A stretch of 64,000 nucleotides of DNA from Unio delphinus (lineage: Eukaryota > Mollusca > Bivalvia > Unionida > Unionidae): positions 6,185,501-6,249,500 of the forward strand of contig JAQISU010000096.1 in NCBI GenBank assembly GCA_029339505.1. The letters are read 5' to 3'. Made by a program: the position numbers and the translations under genes. Shown here piece by piece: positions 1 through 11,800 of the stretch. The notes under the pieces were generated by a model. The model was given only the letters and a program-made list of their open reading frames with translations, made no database searches and was not told the origin of the DNA. How positions within the stretch are numbered: the first letter of the stretch is position 1; every line of letters begins with the position of its first letter.

Positions 1-825
1 GGCCCGAAGGCCATGCTCGGACATGTGGGGGGACTTACGCCCACTGGGCAGCCGAAAATCGGGGGAACACTCCCCCAAAGAGGTAATATTTAGCCTGATG
101 TCAATAGCTGCGTCATAGTTTCCTGGACCAAACGACACATCTGTTCAAAGGCGGACTGTTTTACCATGTCAACATTATTTTCCTCCATTGCCACATTGGC
201 TCTGTCCACATATTACACATGCTGCATGGTATAGATGATGTACACTTTTTGCATTTCATGCATTTGGTCGACATTTCTACTGAAACGACAAAAGAAGATA
301 AAACAAAGCACAAATTAGCAATTCAGTATGTTATTAATTCGCTAATACCACAACATTTACTAACAGAGTAAGTGAAATTATTCAGTGCCGCGTTAACTCG
401 TAAATGACAACACGAGTACCGCCATTAGCGTGTTGCAACATGGTCATCCATAGACAAAGTCCATAAAGGTGACAAATTCACTCAAAATTTGAAAATATTG
501 TAAAATAATGTATACAACCTGTAGAAGAATAATTGTCAAACACAATAATTCCAAATTTAACTTCAGATGGTCCGGTTTTACACTAAGATGGCTTGGATGA
601 TATGAAGGTGTAATTGTACATTGTGAACAGTACAAGCGAAGCTTAAAAACTAGCAACACCTGGCGGTGGCAAGGGAAGGCAATGGGCAAGAGTTATTGCC
701 CTTTGTCTATAGGCCATAGACAGAAAAGACGAATTTTTTACTTTTAGTAGGGCTGGATTCACGAGGTAGCAGGCTTATATCCCTAACGTTAATGTGATTG
801 GGGAACGTATTTGAAGGAGAAAATC
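1..825 (-). mobile_element. 5' end of a second DIRS-type retrotransposon, truncated by the window edge
   Basis: Bases 1-825 align closely, in the same orientation, with 17010-17850, the 5' part of the DIRS copy at 10911-17850. Shared landmarks are the GGCCCGAAGGCCATGCTC start, the gag-start region and the inverted terminal repeat (TAGTAGGGCTGGATTC ... AATGTGATTGGGGAACG). It differs by small indels, e.g. loss of part of the gag N-terminal segment near 200-250. The rest of the element must lie to the left of the window. Confidence 0.8.
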
Positions 826-848
826 TGTTACACATTATGTTCTCTAGA

Positions 849-1075
849 AATTAAACTAGCAAGCTGTTTTACACAAGTTTAACAGATCCCTAATGTATCC
901 TGCAAATCTACTAAAGATGTATGATTTGATACTTGTTACACTTCCTACCAATACAGGCAGAAATATCCTACATTGTCATATGTATAACACATCCCTATCT
1001 TATATTTTTTATATAAATTGTGACCTGATACAAGTAAAATCAGCTTGCAAACAAGACTGACACATCCCTAGGCAA
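849..1075 (-). repeat. Decayed tandem copies of the 3518-3653 exon tail (distal block)
   Basis: Three units (about 849-905, 932-1000, 1013-1075) resemble the end of the AQR exon at 3518-3570 plus its donor. For example, read on the minus strand, the 932-1000 unit ends in a CTGTATTG/GTAGGA donor-like junction. Identity is partial and no frame is kept. Confidence 0.55.
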
Positions 1076-3055
1076 ACAACTCCCTTGATAACTTGTGAAC
1101 CCACTTATTATGTGGAGGTGGGTTTGGATCACATTTGTCTTTAAGAATATGTCAAAACAATGGACCCTTATTTATTGAACAAGAAGAAAACTGCAATCAA
1201 AATCAGTAAACGAAACCCTGATATATTGCTCTTTCAGACATCATAGTATGTGTCTGGAAATCTGAATCAACATCATAAAATTCTGAATTAATAATTTTGT
1301 TACATTTTCTTTACCAATTTTTTTTTCTCAGTACACTGTAAATAACAATCTTTGATAAAATTTTGACAAGTGAAAATGTCACAAATGTCAACAGTTTAAA
1401 AACTAAATAGCAATGAAATAAATTTTGTCAAGTGAAATTAGTGTTTTAGTCATAGATTTTAATTCACTTTACGTGTAACCATCAAATGTTAAAATTGTAT
1501 ATCTACCATTACATCTATGTCCATGGGCATTTCTGTGAAAACCAATATTCCTGCTAATTGTGTTTTGATCTCAAATTGTGGAAGGATCGGTTGTATTTTT
1601 ACATCAAATAAAAGCAGACTTGTCTTACAAACTTAATGCTATCAAACCATTCCTGGGAGAATGGACTCCTTCCTACAGAACTATCCATAGGGAGGAGGTT
1701 GTCATTGCAAGAATCAGAATTGGTCCTACATACATTACCCACTCCCATATGCCAAAAGGTGAAGATCAAAAATGAACCATTCACTGTTAAGCACTTTATG
1801 ACCGAGTTTTCCGACCTGCAACCTACGTGTGATAAGTACTATAATGTACATGACATGAAGGAACTTTTTGATACTATACATATCACTTGTATTTTAGATT
1901 TCCTGAAGGAAGTAAATCTTTATTTTAAACAATAACTTGTATGCCATCACCTAGAATATTTTTATCTAATGCAAATACAGCCTCTTTTTTTCAATATCTT
2001 TTCATCAACATACACCATTTACATCTCCCATTGATTGGGGAAGCTGTGTTTTGCTGTTACCAACATCTTACCATTTTACTTTGAACTATTTGGTTTTCTA
2101 TATCGCTGGTCGATATAAAACCTTTTAGTATTTTTAAACATGTATAAGTAAAACCTATTGTATGGCACTAAATAGCCTAAGTGTGCTGGTGCGCCATTAA
2201 AAATCAATAAAAAAAACAAAACAAAGCTTTATATCATCATGATATGACTTTTGTTCAAATAAAATAATGAAATGAATAAAAAGCTAAAATACATGGAAAT
2301 CTTATCTGTGTAAGAGCTGGTAGTCACAGTAATGTGTCAAGTTAACTCATTTCAACTCACCACTTGAACACTGTTATAAATATTATCATGTAAGTAACAA
2401 TCAAACTACCTTAAATTTTCATGGTCACTAACAAATGTGATCAAAGATAGCAAGGTAACCATGTGCAAGGACTACCTGGTGAATTTAAAGTTTAATTTTA
2501 TAGATACAGTTCATCATTGAGAAGTTCCAAAGTTTGTAGAGAACTTGTATTAATGAACTGCCACTGAGATTTTCTCAAGAATGAGGATTAAGTTTCACTA
2601 TTACATGCAATGAAATCATGGTATTAATATTTCATTAATAAAACAACCTTGAAAAACTGAGTTTCAATACTGATATTTGTTTCATCAAAACAATGCCTAC
2701 TTTTTGAACAAAAGGAATCTTGTTTTATTGTGCAAAATGGAGTGACATAATACACCACAACTTGCAGGTTAACAACAAAGCACACATGTACATAAAGTGT
2801 TTAAAACTCCTGAGCTATGTTTTTCATGATCTTTCATAGATTGGTCATTTGAAAATAAGATAATTTATACCAAAACAATAATTTCATTAAAAAAGCTGTT
2901 AATTGACAACTATTCTCATTGTGATTATAAAATGAGTATTCATCCATTAAATTCATCCATTAAACAGCAGCACTACCCACCCCTCCATTGTCTTCTCCAT
3001 GTCTAGCCAGGGATGGCACCCTCTTCTCAATATTTTTAAGGTCCTTGGGTAACTG
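1074..3055 (+). mobile_element. Old Tigger/pogo-like transposon relic
   Basis: The left end (CTCCCTTGATAACTTGTGAA) and right end (GGTCCTTGGGTAACTGA) resemble the two ends of the Tigger copy at 7034-8788. Long internal blocks also match it: 1310-1640 against 7100-7390, and 2700-3050 against 8430-8720 (shared TTCTCAGTnCACTGTAAATAA, GAAATTAGTGTTTTA and GATTATAAAAnGAGTATT). No transposase frame survives. A 99-codon open frame at 1636-1935 has no recognised similarity. The relic splits the exon-tail repeat family into two blocks, so it inserted after that family formed (inference). Confidence 0.65.
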
Positions 3056-3211
3056 ATAGTATGGTCTATTTTGTGCATGAATTATCAAGGAAGAACTGTA
3101 TCCAATACAGAAAATGTGTGATCAGATGAAAGTAAAAAGAGCCTGCTTTTAATTTACAAAAGATCAACACAGCTCTAGATATTCTTTACAGAAAAGTTGT
3201 CATTTATTACA

Positions 3212-3375
3212 TGTTACAAATCCTACCTGATACAAGTAAACATAGTCGGCTGTTTTACATGTACCTGACACATCTCTAAGTATCCTTTAAGAAAAATGTA
3301 ATTTGTTACATGCTACACTTCCAACTGATATAAGCAAACAGAATCTGCGGTTTCATATCTTTTAGACATAAGCTG
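3212..3375 (-). repeat. Decayed tandem copies of the 3518-3653 exon tail (proximal block)
   Basis: Units at about 3212-3285 and 3303-3375 match exon bases 3518-3566 plus the donor and first intron bases. In the first unit the minus-strand reading still gives TYLYQ-like coding ends (TACTTGTATCAG) followed by a consensus donor GTAGGA. In the second the donor is lost. Confidence 0.65.
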
Positions 3376-3517
3376 AGACAGCATTATGAGTACGCAGGGC
3401 CTAGGGCCGACCATGATCATGCGGGGCCAGAGTATTAGTATCTCAATTGGTATGGAGAAATCTTTTGGTATCTTGTACAAAAAATATTTGATGTGCTACA
3501 TATTACACCCCTTATAC

Positions 3518-3653
3518 CTGATACAGGTAGAAATATCCTGCTGTTTCACATGTGTATGAAACATCCCCAGGTACTCCAAAACTGTTCTGCAATCTCTCTA
3601 CCTCTTCAAGAAGTTCCAGACGCTGGGCCAACACATAGTTTACACGCCCATAT
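3518..3653 (-). CDS. AQR: AQR exon (last one in window), 136 nt
   Basis: Encodes [20 protein letters not shown] and [13 protein letters not shown], matching [23 protein letters not shown] ... [13 protein letters not shown]. Acceptor GCTACAG, donor GTATAA (weak at +4/+5). Enters in phase 2 and leaves in phase 0. Several decayed copies of its last roughly 50 nt plus donor lie downstream. The next AQR exon is not in the remaining 3.5 kb. Confidence 0.96.
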
Positions 3654-6600
3654 CTGTAGCAAATTAAAATAACAACTATTACTATTCTTTGTACATTACA
3701 CTCAGGCCATAGATTTTCATCTGATCAGTCTCAAAGTGGGAAATATTTTTATGCTGTACTTAATATTTTGAAGCCATGCCATTAACTGTATTATCAGCAT
3801 GAATTTTTTAATTTCTTAGATTTGAATCCATACTTTCTGATAATATACCAGTTCTATATATTGCACTTAACATAATTTGTATATTTTTTGGCAGCTGTCT
3901 GCGTGGGTTCAAGTCTCAGATTCAGCCAATGTGGGTATATAGGGTTTAACGCCATTTTTCAGCATACAATAGGCTGTACATGGCAGCCAGTAATAATGGT
4001 GGAGGAACAACCCGTGGAAACCCCTCGGAAAGAACCACCAACCCACAAAAAGCTACTGGCAAGTTTTCTCACATACCCACATTAGTCGAATCTGAGACTT
4101 GAACCAATACAGACAGAGGTGAGATGGCAGTGATCCGTAATGAAGAGCGATTTAGACCACACAGCTCCTTACTAATAGATGAATTGTTAGACTGTTTAAT
4201 ATATGTACCAAACTGACCCAAAATGTTACTAGTAGGTCTAGTGCTATTTAGTCACTACTGTTCTTGTAGATAATTAACTGGTACTGTTGTTTTAAGACAT
4301 TTTAAAAGCATGTGCCTATGCAGTCAATAAAAACTGGCTAGTAATAAGAAACAAAAATAACTTACAAGATAAAATCTACAAAAGAGAACTGATTGTTTTG
4401 AAATATCAACAGCAGTGGGCTCACTGCATAATTTTCAATATCAACAGTAGTGAAGACTTGCCTTTGCATGTACTAGAACGATCAAACCTTGAATGGCAGA
4501 GGTGTTGAGCTAACAAGGCTGTTCTTCATCTACATTTTGAACCAATGAATTTCCACTGTGTACTCCAATACTCTACCTGCTAAAATCTTTTTCAGTTTCC
4601 AGTGCCTCCTCTCCATGACCAAGTCGCAATAAGTGCCTCTCATCTATATCAAGGGCCATGATCTTCTCAAACAGCTGGTTCAGGGCCTATGTACAGGAAA
4701 CAAGAAACAGACAGTACTTACTGTTGTCATGTCTAGCAGTGGATACTTTGAATATTTACCCAATAGAGTAGTTACTGCATCTTCTAAGAACCAATCCTAA
4801 CAAATATTAAATGAACTTGCCCACTAAATGTACACCTGTTCATTACAAACTTTTTATCTGCAAACTGTGCAACACTACAAATTACAAAACCTAACCAACG
4901 TTTTAATACTTATACATAATCAAGAAAGAAAACCCATTAGAAATGGTAAAACAATGAAAGCTCTCAATACCAAAACCTCAGTAAAATCCCCGTAAGCTGA
5001 ATTACGGTTCTGTTCCTGAATTGGTCTTAGTTTAATTTCAATCAACTGCACACTCAGCAAACTAAAATTGCCTGACACTAAAAAATGAAAGAAACCGTCA
5101 GCTCATAACTTAAATTTTTCCATGAATTCCCTAAAATGGAAAATAAATCAGAGCAAATAGCCAGCCTACTAAAAACTACAAAATCTGCCTTGTTTATCAT
5201 GCTCAAGGTTGGACTAAAATGAACGGAAAAAGTCTCAGCCATATCCTCTGTTCTTCCTGCAAGACAAATTTCTAAACAACATCATTAAATGAGAATACCT
5301 CTTACATTCACAAATCAAACTTATCCCTGTAGTGGCGAAACCAGAGAAGCTTTAACAATTTTTCAGTCATATCGCTACGATGTCTGCACTGATGCAGTTT
5401 ATAGCTATGTCTAGCACTGGGGCGTCATGCCACAGACATGTAGCATGATGTCCCACCCAGTCACATTATCCTGAAACTAGGCTGACCAGTCCTAACACTA
5501 ATCTCTTAATGCTGAGCGCCAAGAGAGGCAGCTGTCAGAACCATTTTTGTTAAGTCTTTGGGTACGACTTGGCCGATGATCAAATATACGACCTCCCACT
5601 TCTGTGGTGGACATTCTAACCACTCGGCCACCGGAGTGGTCTCCAGTATTGCAATGTACTAGCAAAGTTATGCAGGTAAAATACACTATACACATCTGTA
5701 AGTGTTGAGGATTGCATTACAATTATTCAATTGTTAGTGTCTATCATTCAATATCAGAATGTATGAAAGTATTCTTCACATTAAGAATGAATTTAACAAG
5801 GAAAACCTTGCACTAGAACTGTTACAGTGTACTTATTCATAATAGTTTATTCATTGTTGAAATAAATTGTTACTCAAATAGCATAAGAGTATTCTCATCT
5901 TGAAGCTGGGTAGACAAAAATGAATATAGTTGTCCCCCTAACCAGCAGCCACCTATTTTATATGGATAGAGTCCCATGGCAACAACAAATTTGTGGGAAA
6001 AAAGTACCCCTCAAGGATGGCTAAACCAGCAACACATCCAGTGACTGGCATATTTGTGCAAAACCTGTTGAATTTGCCCCTTGTTAGTAGCAACATAATA
6101 TTTTGCAGATAGATATACACACACACATATATAGTTTGTTGGAGTATGTAACAATAATTGTCCCAATAAGTCTTTTGGAACAGTCTTGTCTAACCTGGTT
6201 GGAATGTGTGACAATAAGTGTTCTCTGGTCAGGAAAGTTGTGGTAGATATTAGAGATGATTTGTACAGCTACATCTGTCTTGCCAGTCCCCGGGGGTCCA
6301 ACGACCATGGTCAGGCCAGGCTGCATTCCTGCACGAATGGCTTCAATCTGGGTTGGGGTGAAAGGAATATGATTCCTAGAGAAAGAGAGAGATAGGAAAA
6401 GTTGATAACAGTTGTAAATGAGCAGTTTGTGGATAACCTAATATTCTGATAAAACAAAATTTCAGTGTAACAGCATTTACACACTGCATAGTATAAATAG
6501 GGAACCAGGTATCACTGCCACCTCACCGCTTTCATGTGGATTCAAGTCTTGGCATTAGCCTATGTCGATATGTATGAATATGTCACACAAACCTGTTGCG

Positions 6601-8785
6601 ACTTTAGGGAACAATGTGTTCCTGCAAGGTAAACATGTGTGAAAAGCAAGTTGTCATAAATGCACTGATGTGTTTTGGGAAAATGAACCAGCTATAACAA
6701 AAATAGAAGGGTGAGAGCATTTGAGGCTTCAATGTGTGTCCTGTCCAGTAGAGGGAAGATTCAAAATATAAATATGAAAGCAAATATATAGTGTCTAAAT
6801 CTGGAACAGTAAAAAGTGTTAAATTGTGGCCATGTTTAGTTGTTACTTTGTGAAGAATATATATATATATATATATATATATTGGCCAGTATATCTGGTA
6901 CAGGAAGAACTCAAGAAAACATTGGGAAATTGGGAAGAACCATTGATGCAAGGGAAGAAATTGGAAAGAATTATGTTACAAACTACCCTACACTTAGTCA
7001 AACTTAGTCATCAAAGTGAATTTTTCCAATATACACTGCTCCCTCAATAACTCGTGCCCTGATAACTCACGAACCCGTCGAAAATGCTTGTTAGATTTTA
7101 TCAGAAAAAATATTTTCTCAGTTCACTGTAAATAATAATACTGTATATGTAATGGGGAAATTAGTGTTTTAATCTTTTCATTGTGTTGCAGTGTAAGCAG
7201 TATAATCGTTGCATGTTGTCTTCTATTCAAACATGAAAAGAGTCAATTGACCGTCACATCGATGCCCACGAGCACATCTGTGAGAACCTAATTAACTGCC
7301 GGCTGCGTTTTGATCGACGACTTGGGGAAGTGCTTGTTGCATTGTAAAACTCAATTAAAATAGACCTGCTTTGTTTTATAAGGCGGTCTTTTGTATCAAA
7401 TCAGGTAAAAGACGTACATTACAAAAGTTCAAAGGAATGCAAATCCTACATGCATAAACTCTTGTGGTCAATATCGTGTCTCAACATCAATCAAATTAGA
7501 TGGACCAATCGAACATGGTTTCAAATAGTATGTACTTATTGTCATTAAAGTATATATTAATCAGTAATTTATCCTAATCATTTGTAAATGTGATCATGGA
7601 GAGCAAGGAAATCAAGCAAAAGGCGTACTCAGTGAACGAAAAGCTTACTGTCATAGAGAGGGTTCGTAATGGTGAATCAAGATCAAAAGTTTCTAGTGAA
7701 CTTAAACTTGCCGAGTCGAAACTCAGAGGCTGGCACAAGGATGAGCAGAAATTTCGGGATTATTTGCATGAAGTTGATTCTGATGATGGATTTAAACGGA
7801 AACGGGCACGCACTGCAAACGACACAGAATCAAATGATGCTGTGTACACCTGGTTCACACAACAACGTGAACAAAGTGTTCAGATTTCGGGAACAATTCT
7901 CAAGGTCCAGGCAGAGAAAATGGCAAAAACTATGGACACTGAATCAGATTTCATGGCAAGCCATGGATGGCTTTGGAGATTCCAGCGCCGACATGGAATA
8001 AAACAAAATTCTTTGTCGGGAGAGATACGCTCAGCAAATCAGGCGGCCGCATCTAGTTATCCCAACCAACTCCGAGAGATACTGACCCGTGATGGATATA
8101 CAGATGACCAAGTTTATAATTGTGATGAGGCTGGTCTATGCTATCGGATGATTTAAATATTTTTTTATATATTTTTTTTACATGTCTGACGTTTAGATCC
8201 ATTAAATTCATTGTTGGTAATGGTTTACCTTTGTAAATTTTTATTTTACATTTTACTCTATCTATCTATCTAATCAATCTATCTATGTATCTATTTAGTG
8301 ATAGCAGAATTTTATGTTTTAGATCAACACAAGTTTCGACGTCGTTTTTCAATATGAATGTTATCTTTTTTGATAAAATAAATCTTGATTCATTTTGAAC
8401 AAACAATAAAACTAGAATGTATCCAAATCAACACAAAAAGCAGTGACGTAATACACAATGTGTTTAGCAATACACATGTTAAGAGTACTGGTACCTCGTG
8501 AAATAATGTTTGTTTTTACGATCTTTTCAAGATATTTTATCCAGAAATTAAAGGTAATTTATAAAGAAAAACGAACAACACCTTTATAAAGAAATACTTA
8601 TTCACAGTTATTTTCAGCACGATTATAAAACGAGTATTTAACAATGCACCCCACCCCCTTTTGCCTCTGTCGATCTCCCATCTCTTTATTAGTTTTTTTT
8701 AATAGGTCCCTTGGTAACTCGCGCCCTCGCTTATAGTGCGGTCAATGTTTTTGGACCCCGTTGTGCGCGAGTTATTGAGGGAGCG

Positions 8786-8828
<43 letters not shown>

Positions 8829-11800
8829 TATTCGTGATTTATGGATAATCAACTGTAAATTCATGGAGCCAAATTGTGGAGTGATATTCGGATCATGATA
8901 CAAGTGGAAAAATTCACTTTGATGACTAAGTTTGACTAAGTGTAGGGTAGTTTGTAACATAATTCTTTCCAGTTTCTTCCCTTGCATCAATGGTTCTTCC
9001 CAACGTTTTCTTGAGTTCTTCCTGTACCAGATATACTGGCCACCATGTATAGCCTATCATGTGCTAAAAAATTGCATTAAGCCCACATGTACAAATGTCA
9101 AATTATCTTCTCAGGCCAACTAACAGGATTTCCTTGTCAGATAGCTTATAAAGAAAAACCACACGTACATTAACTAAAACAGAAAACAGAAAGTTTGCTC
9201 CAGAACTGTGATGTAAAACAAACATGGATGTGCACAAACTATTTTCTTCTCTCAGTCGTTTAATTAGAAAGGCTTTTTGCACAAGAAAGCTGGACTCTAG
9301 AGTTTTTAATCATTTAGCAGAAATTCATTAATCTTAATTTCAAAAATAAAATTAACAGATGCAGATAATGAAATGCTAAAAGTTTCTTTTCATTTTTATC
9401 CCTGTGAATAAATTTAAAAGTTTCATCAACAGGATGACGAGATCTTAGTTTTTCACTGTTAACAGTAACAAATGACTAATGAGCAACACTTTCTGTGTGA
9501 TAATACAAAAATCAAAGCCTAATACTATCTTGGATTTTATGCTTACTTCTTGGGTTGATTGTAAGGATAAGGACCCCTGTTAGGGATCGTGTGGGGCTCT
9601 GCAATTATCTTCTTCTGTGAGCCTGAAGGTTCCTCCTCCCCTTCTTTCCTCTTGCTACTCTTTGGCAATTCATCCTCTACAAACACTAATCTGCAATCAA
9701 AAGTGGATTTCTTAAAAATATTTCCAAAGTCATGATGTATAATTACCAATATCACATTCTAACATTACTGACCTTAGACTATACAGAGGATTTTTAAAAT
9801 ACATAAGCTGGGGTTTTAATTGTGCATGGCATTAAACATGACTTGAAATATACTAACTTGATTTTGTTTGTTTATTTGATTAGGTTTTTCAATATCACTT
9901 TAACAATTTTTCAGTCATATTGCTACGATGTCTGCAGTGAGGCAGTTTGTAGTGATCTCTAGCAATGGGGCATCATGCTGCAGACATGTAGCATGATGTC
10001 ACACCCGGTCACATTATCCTGACACCAGGCCGACCAGTCATAACACTAACCTCTTAATGCTGAGCGCCATGCGAGACAGCCATTTTTGTAAGTCTTTGGT
10101 ATGACTCGGTCTGGGATCAAACCCACGACCTCCTGCTTCCGCAGCAGATGCGGTATATTCACTTGATAACTGTGATTTCATTTTGGTCATACGTAGGTTT
10201 CCATTTCCAATAATCATCTAGACTTGTAGAAATCTTAAGTTATGGGTTTTCATAGAATCCTGTATTAGAAATGCTCAGAATTTCAAAGACTTTATATCCA
10301 AGTTCACATCCTATTTTAAATACCAGTTAGACCACTGATGAAAAATGATCCCCTGGTTTTATAATTTAATTTTAATTCCATTAATTTTTAATAATTGCAT
10401 ACATGTGGAACTGTCTATACTCCCTAATAAATGAGACCCAATTGTAAACTGCATAAACTGAGATCTACCATTGCATAATGTGCCATCAAATCTGGGTCTA
10501 AGCAATTTAGGACAAACAACAAAGACCCTGATCTGCTGTCATATTATGCAATGGTAGATTAGTGTATATGCTTATTTCAGTTTGACCTGGCTCATAAGAA
10601 AATGTATACAGTATATTCATGTCATTCATTTTGGGGAAGTTAAAAGAGGTTTTGAAAGAATTAAATAGACTATTTTAAAGTAGATGCACTTTCAGAATCA
10701 ACAACTCCCATTTAAATAGTCCAGTTTTCAGCAGTCACATTAGCAGGAACATCTCCAGCTATGGCTTTCTATAAAACCCCCACATTTATGAGATATAACA
10801 AACATTCAGGATAAAGATCTATACATAAAAGTCTGATATATATTTGCCAAATGGGTTTCCTTACTAAAATATATGAAACATTTAGTCATTTTCAAGAAAG
10901 CAAATTTTTTAAGTAAATTATGTTTCTCCAAGAATACTTACCCAATCACATTTATGTTAGGGATATAAGCCTGCTACCTCTTGAATCCAGCCCTACTAAA
11001 AGACGAAAATTCGTCTTTTCTAGCTCTAATAGACTAAGGGCCATAACTCTTGCCCCTTACCTCCCCTTGCCACCACCAGGTGGAGCTAGTTTTTTATGCT
11101 GAGCGATATATACTATACGAAGATTCTCGCATGGCGGGGTGCTTGGGAGGGTTTTAAAGTAATGTGATTGGGTAAGTATTCTTAGAGAAACATAATTTAC
11201 TTTACATTTGAATGATTACCCGTTCTCCTAATTTAATCAGCAACACAGCCCAGGGTCACGTGATATGTGACCCCTTTAAACGGTTAAGAAGATAGTTATT
11301 GAAATCTTCTTACCTACAAAACAAATTTTCTGCCAAATCCCCAACGAAGCTAATAGGCTGTGCTGATTGTTTCTGGGCTGCCAAAACCAGACCTACTAGA
11401 TTCAAGGTTTGCCTCTGCGAGGTCAAATCTTTGAGATAAAACTGGAGAAGGTTGACTCTGCATACCAGCCAACAGCTTCTATTATATCTCGGATCAAAAC
11501 ATTGTGTTCGAATGCAAGGCTTGCTGAGATTGCTCTAATCTCATGAGCGGGCGGTAATCTTCATGAGGCGACTCTGATCTTGTGAGACCTCAGAGTACGC
11601 TGAGCGTATAACCCACTTCAGCCATGAAGCAAGGGCTTGAGGGGTAATAGCCCATTTCCCAGCTGTCACCAGAAGAAAGAGGTGCTTGCATGTAACCTGA
11701 CTCGCCTCTGTGCGTTTAAAGTAGTGCATGAGTGTACAAACAGGATCTTGCATGGCTGCTGCTCTTGACTTATCTATGGAAGAAAGCGAGCCAATGATGA

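Noticed and set aside
1578..1935. Small coding gene from overlapping frames of 65 and 99 codons
   Set aside because: Lies inside the Tigger relic and resembles no protein I know; frames overlap on both strands.
1..3500. Further AQR exons (helicase C-terminal half)
   Set aside because: I looked for the expected conserved blocks downstream of TAGYFYLYQ on the minus strand and found none; these exons are presumably left of the window.
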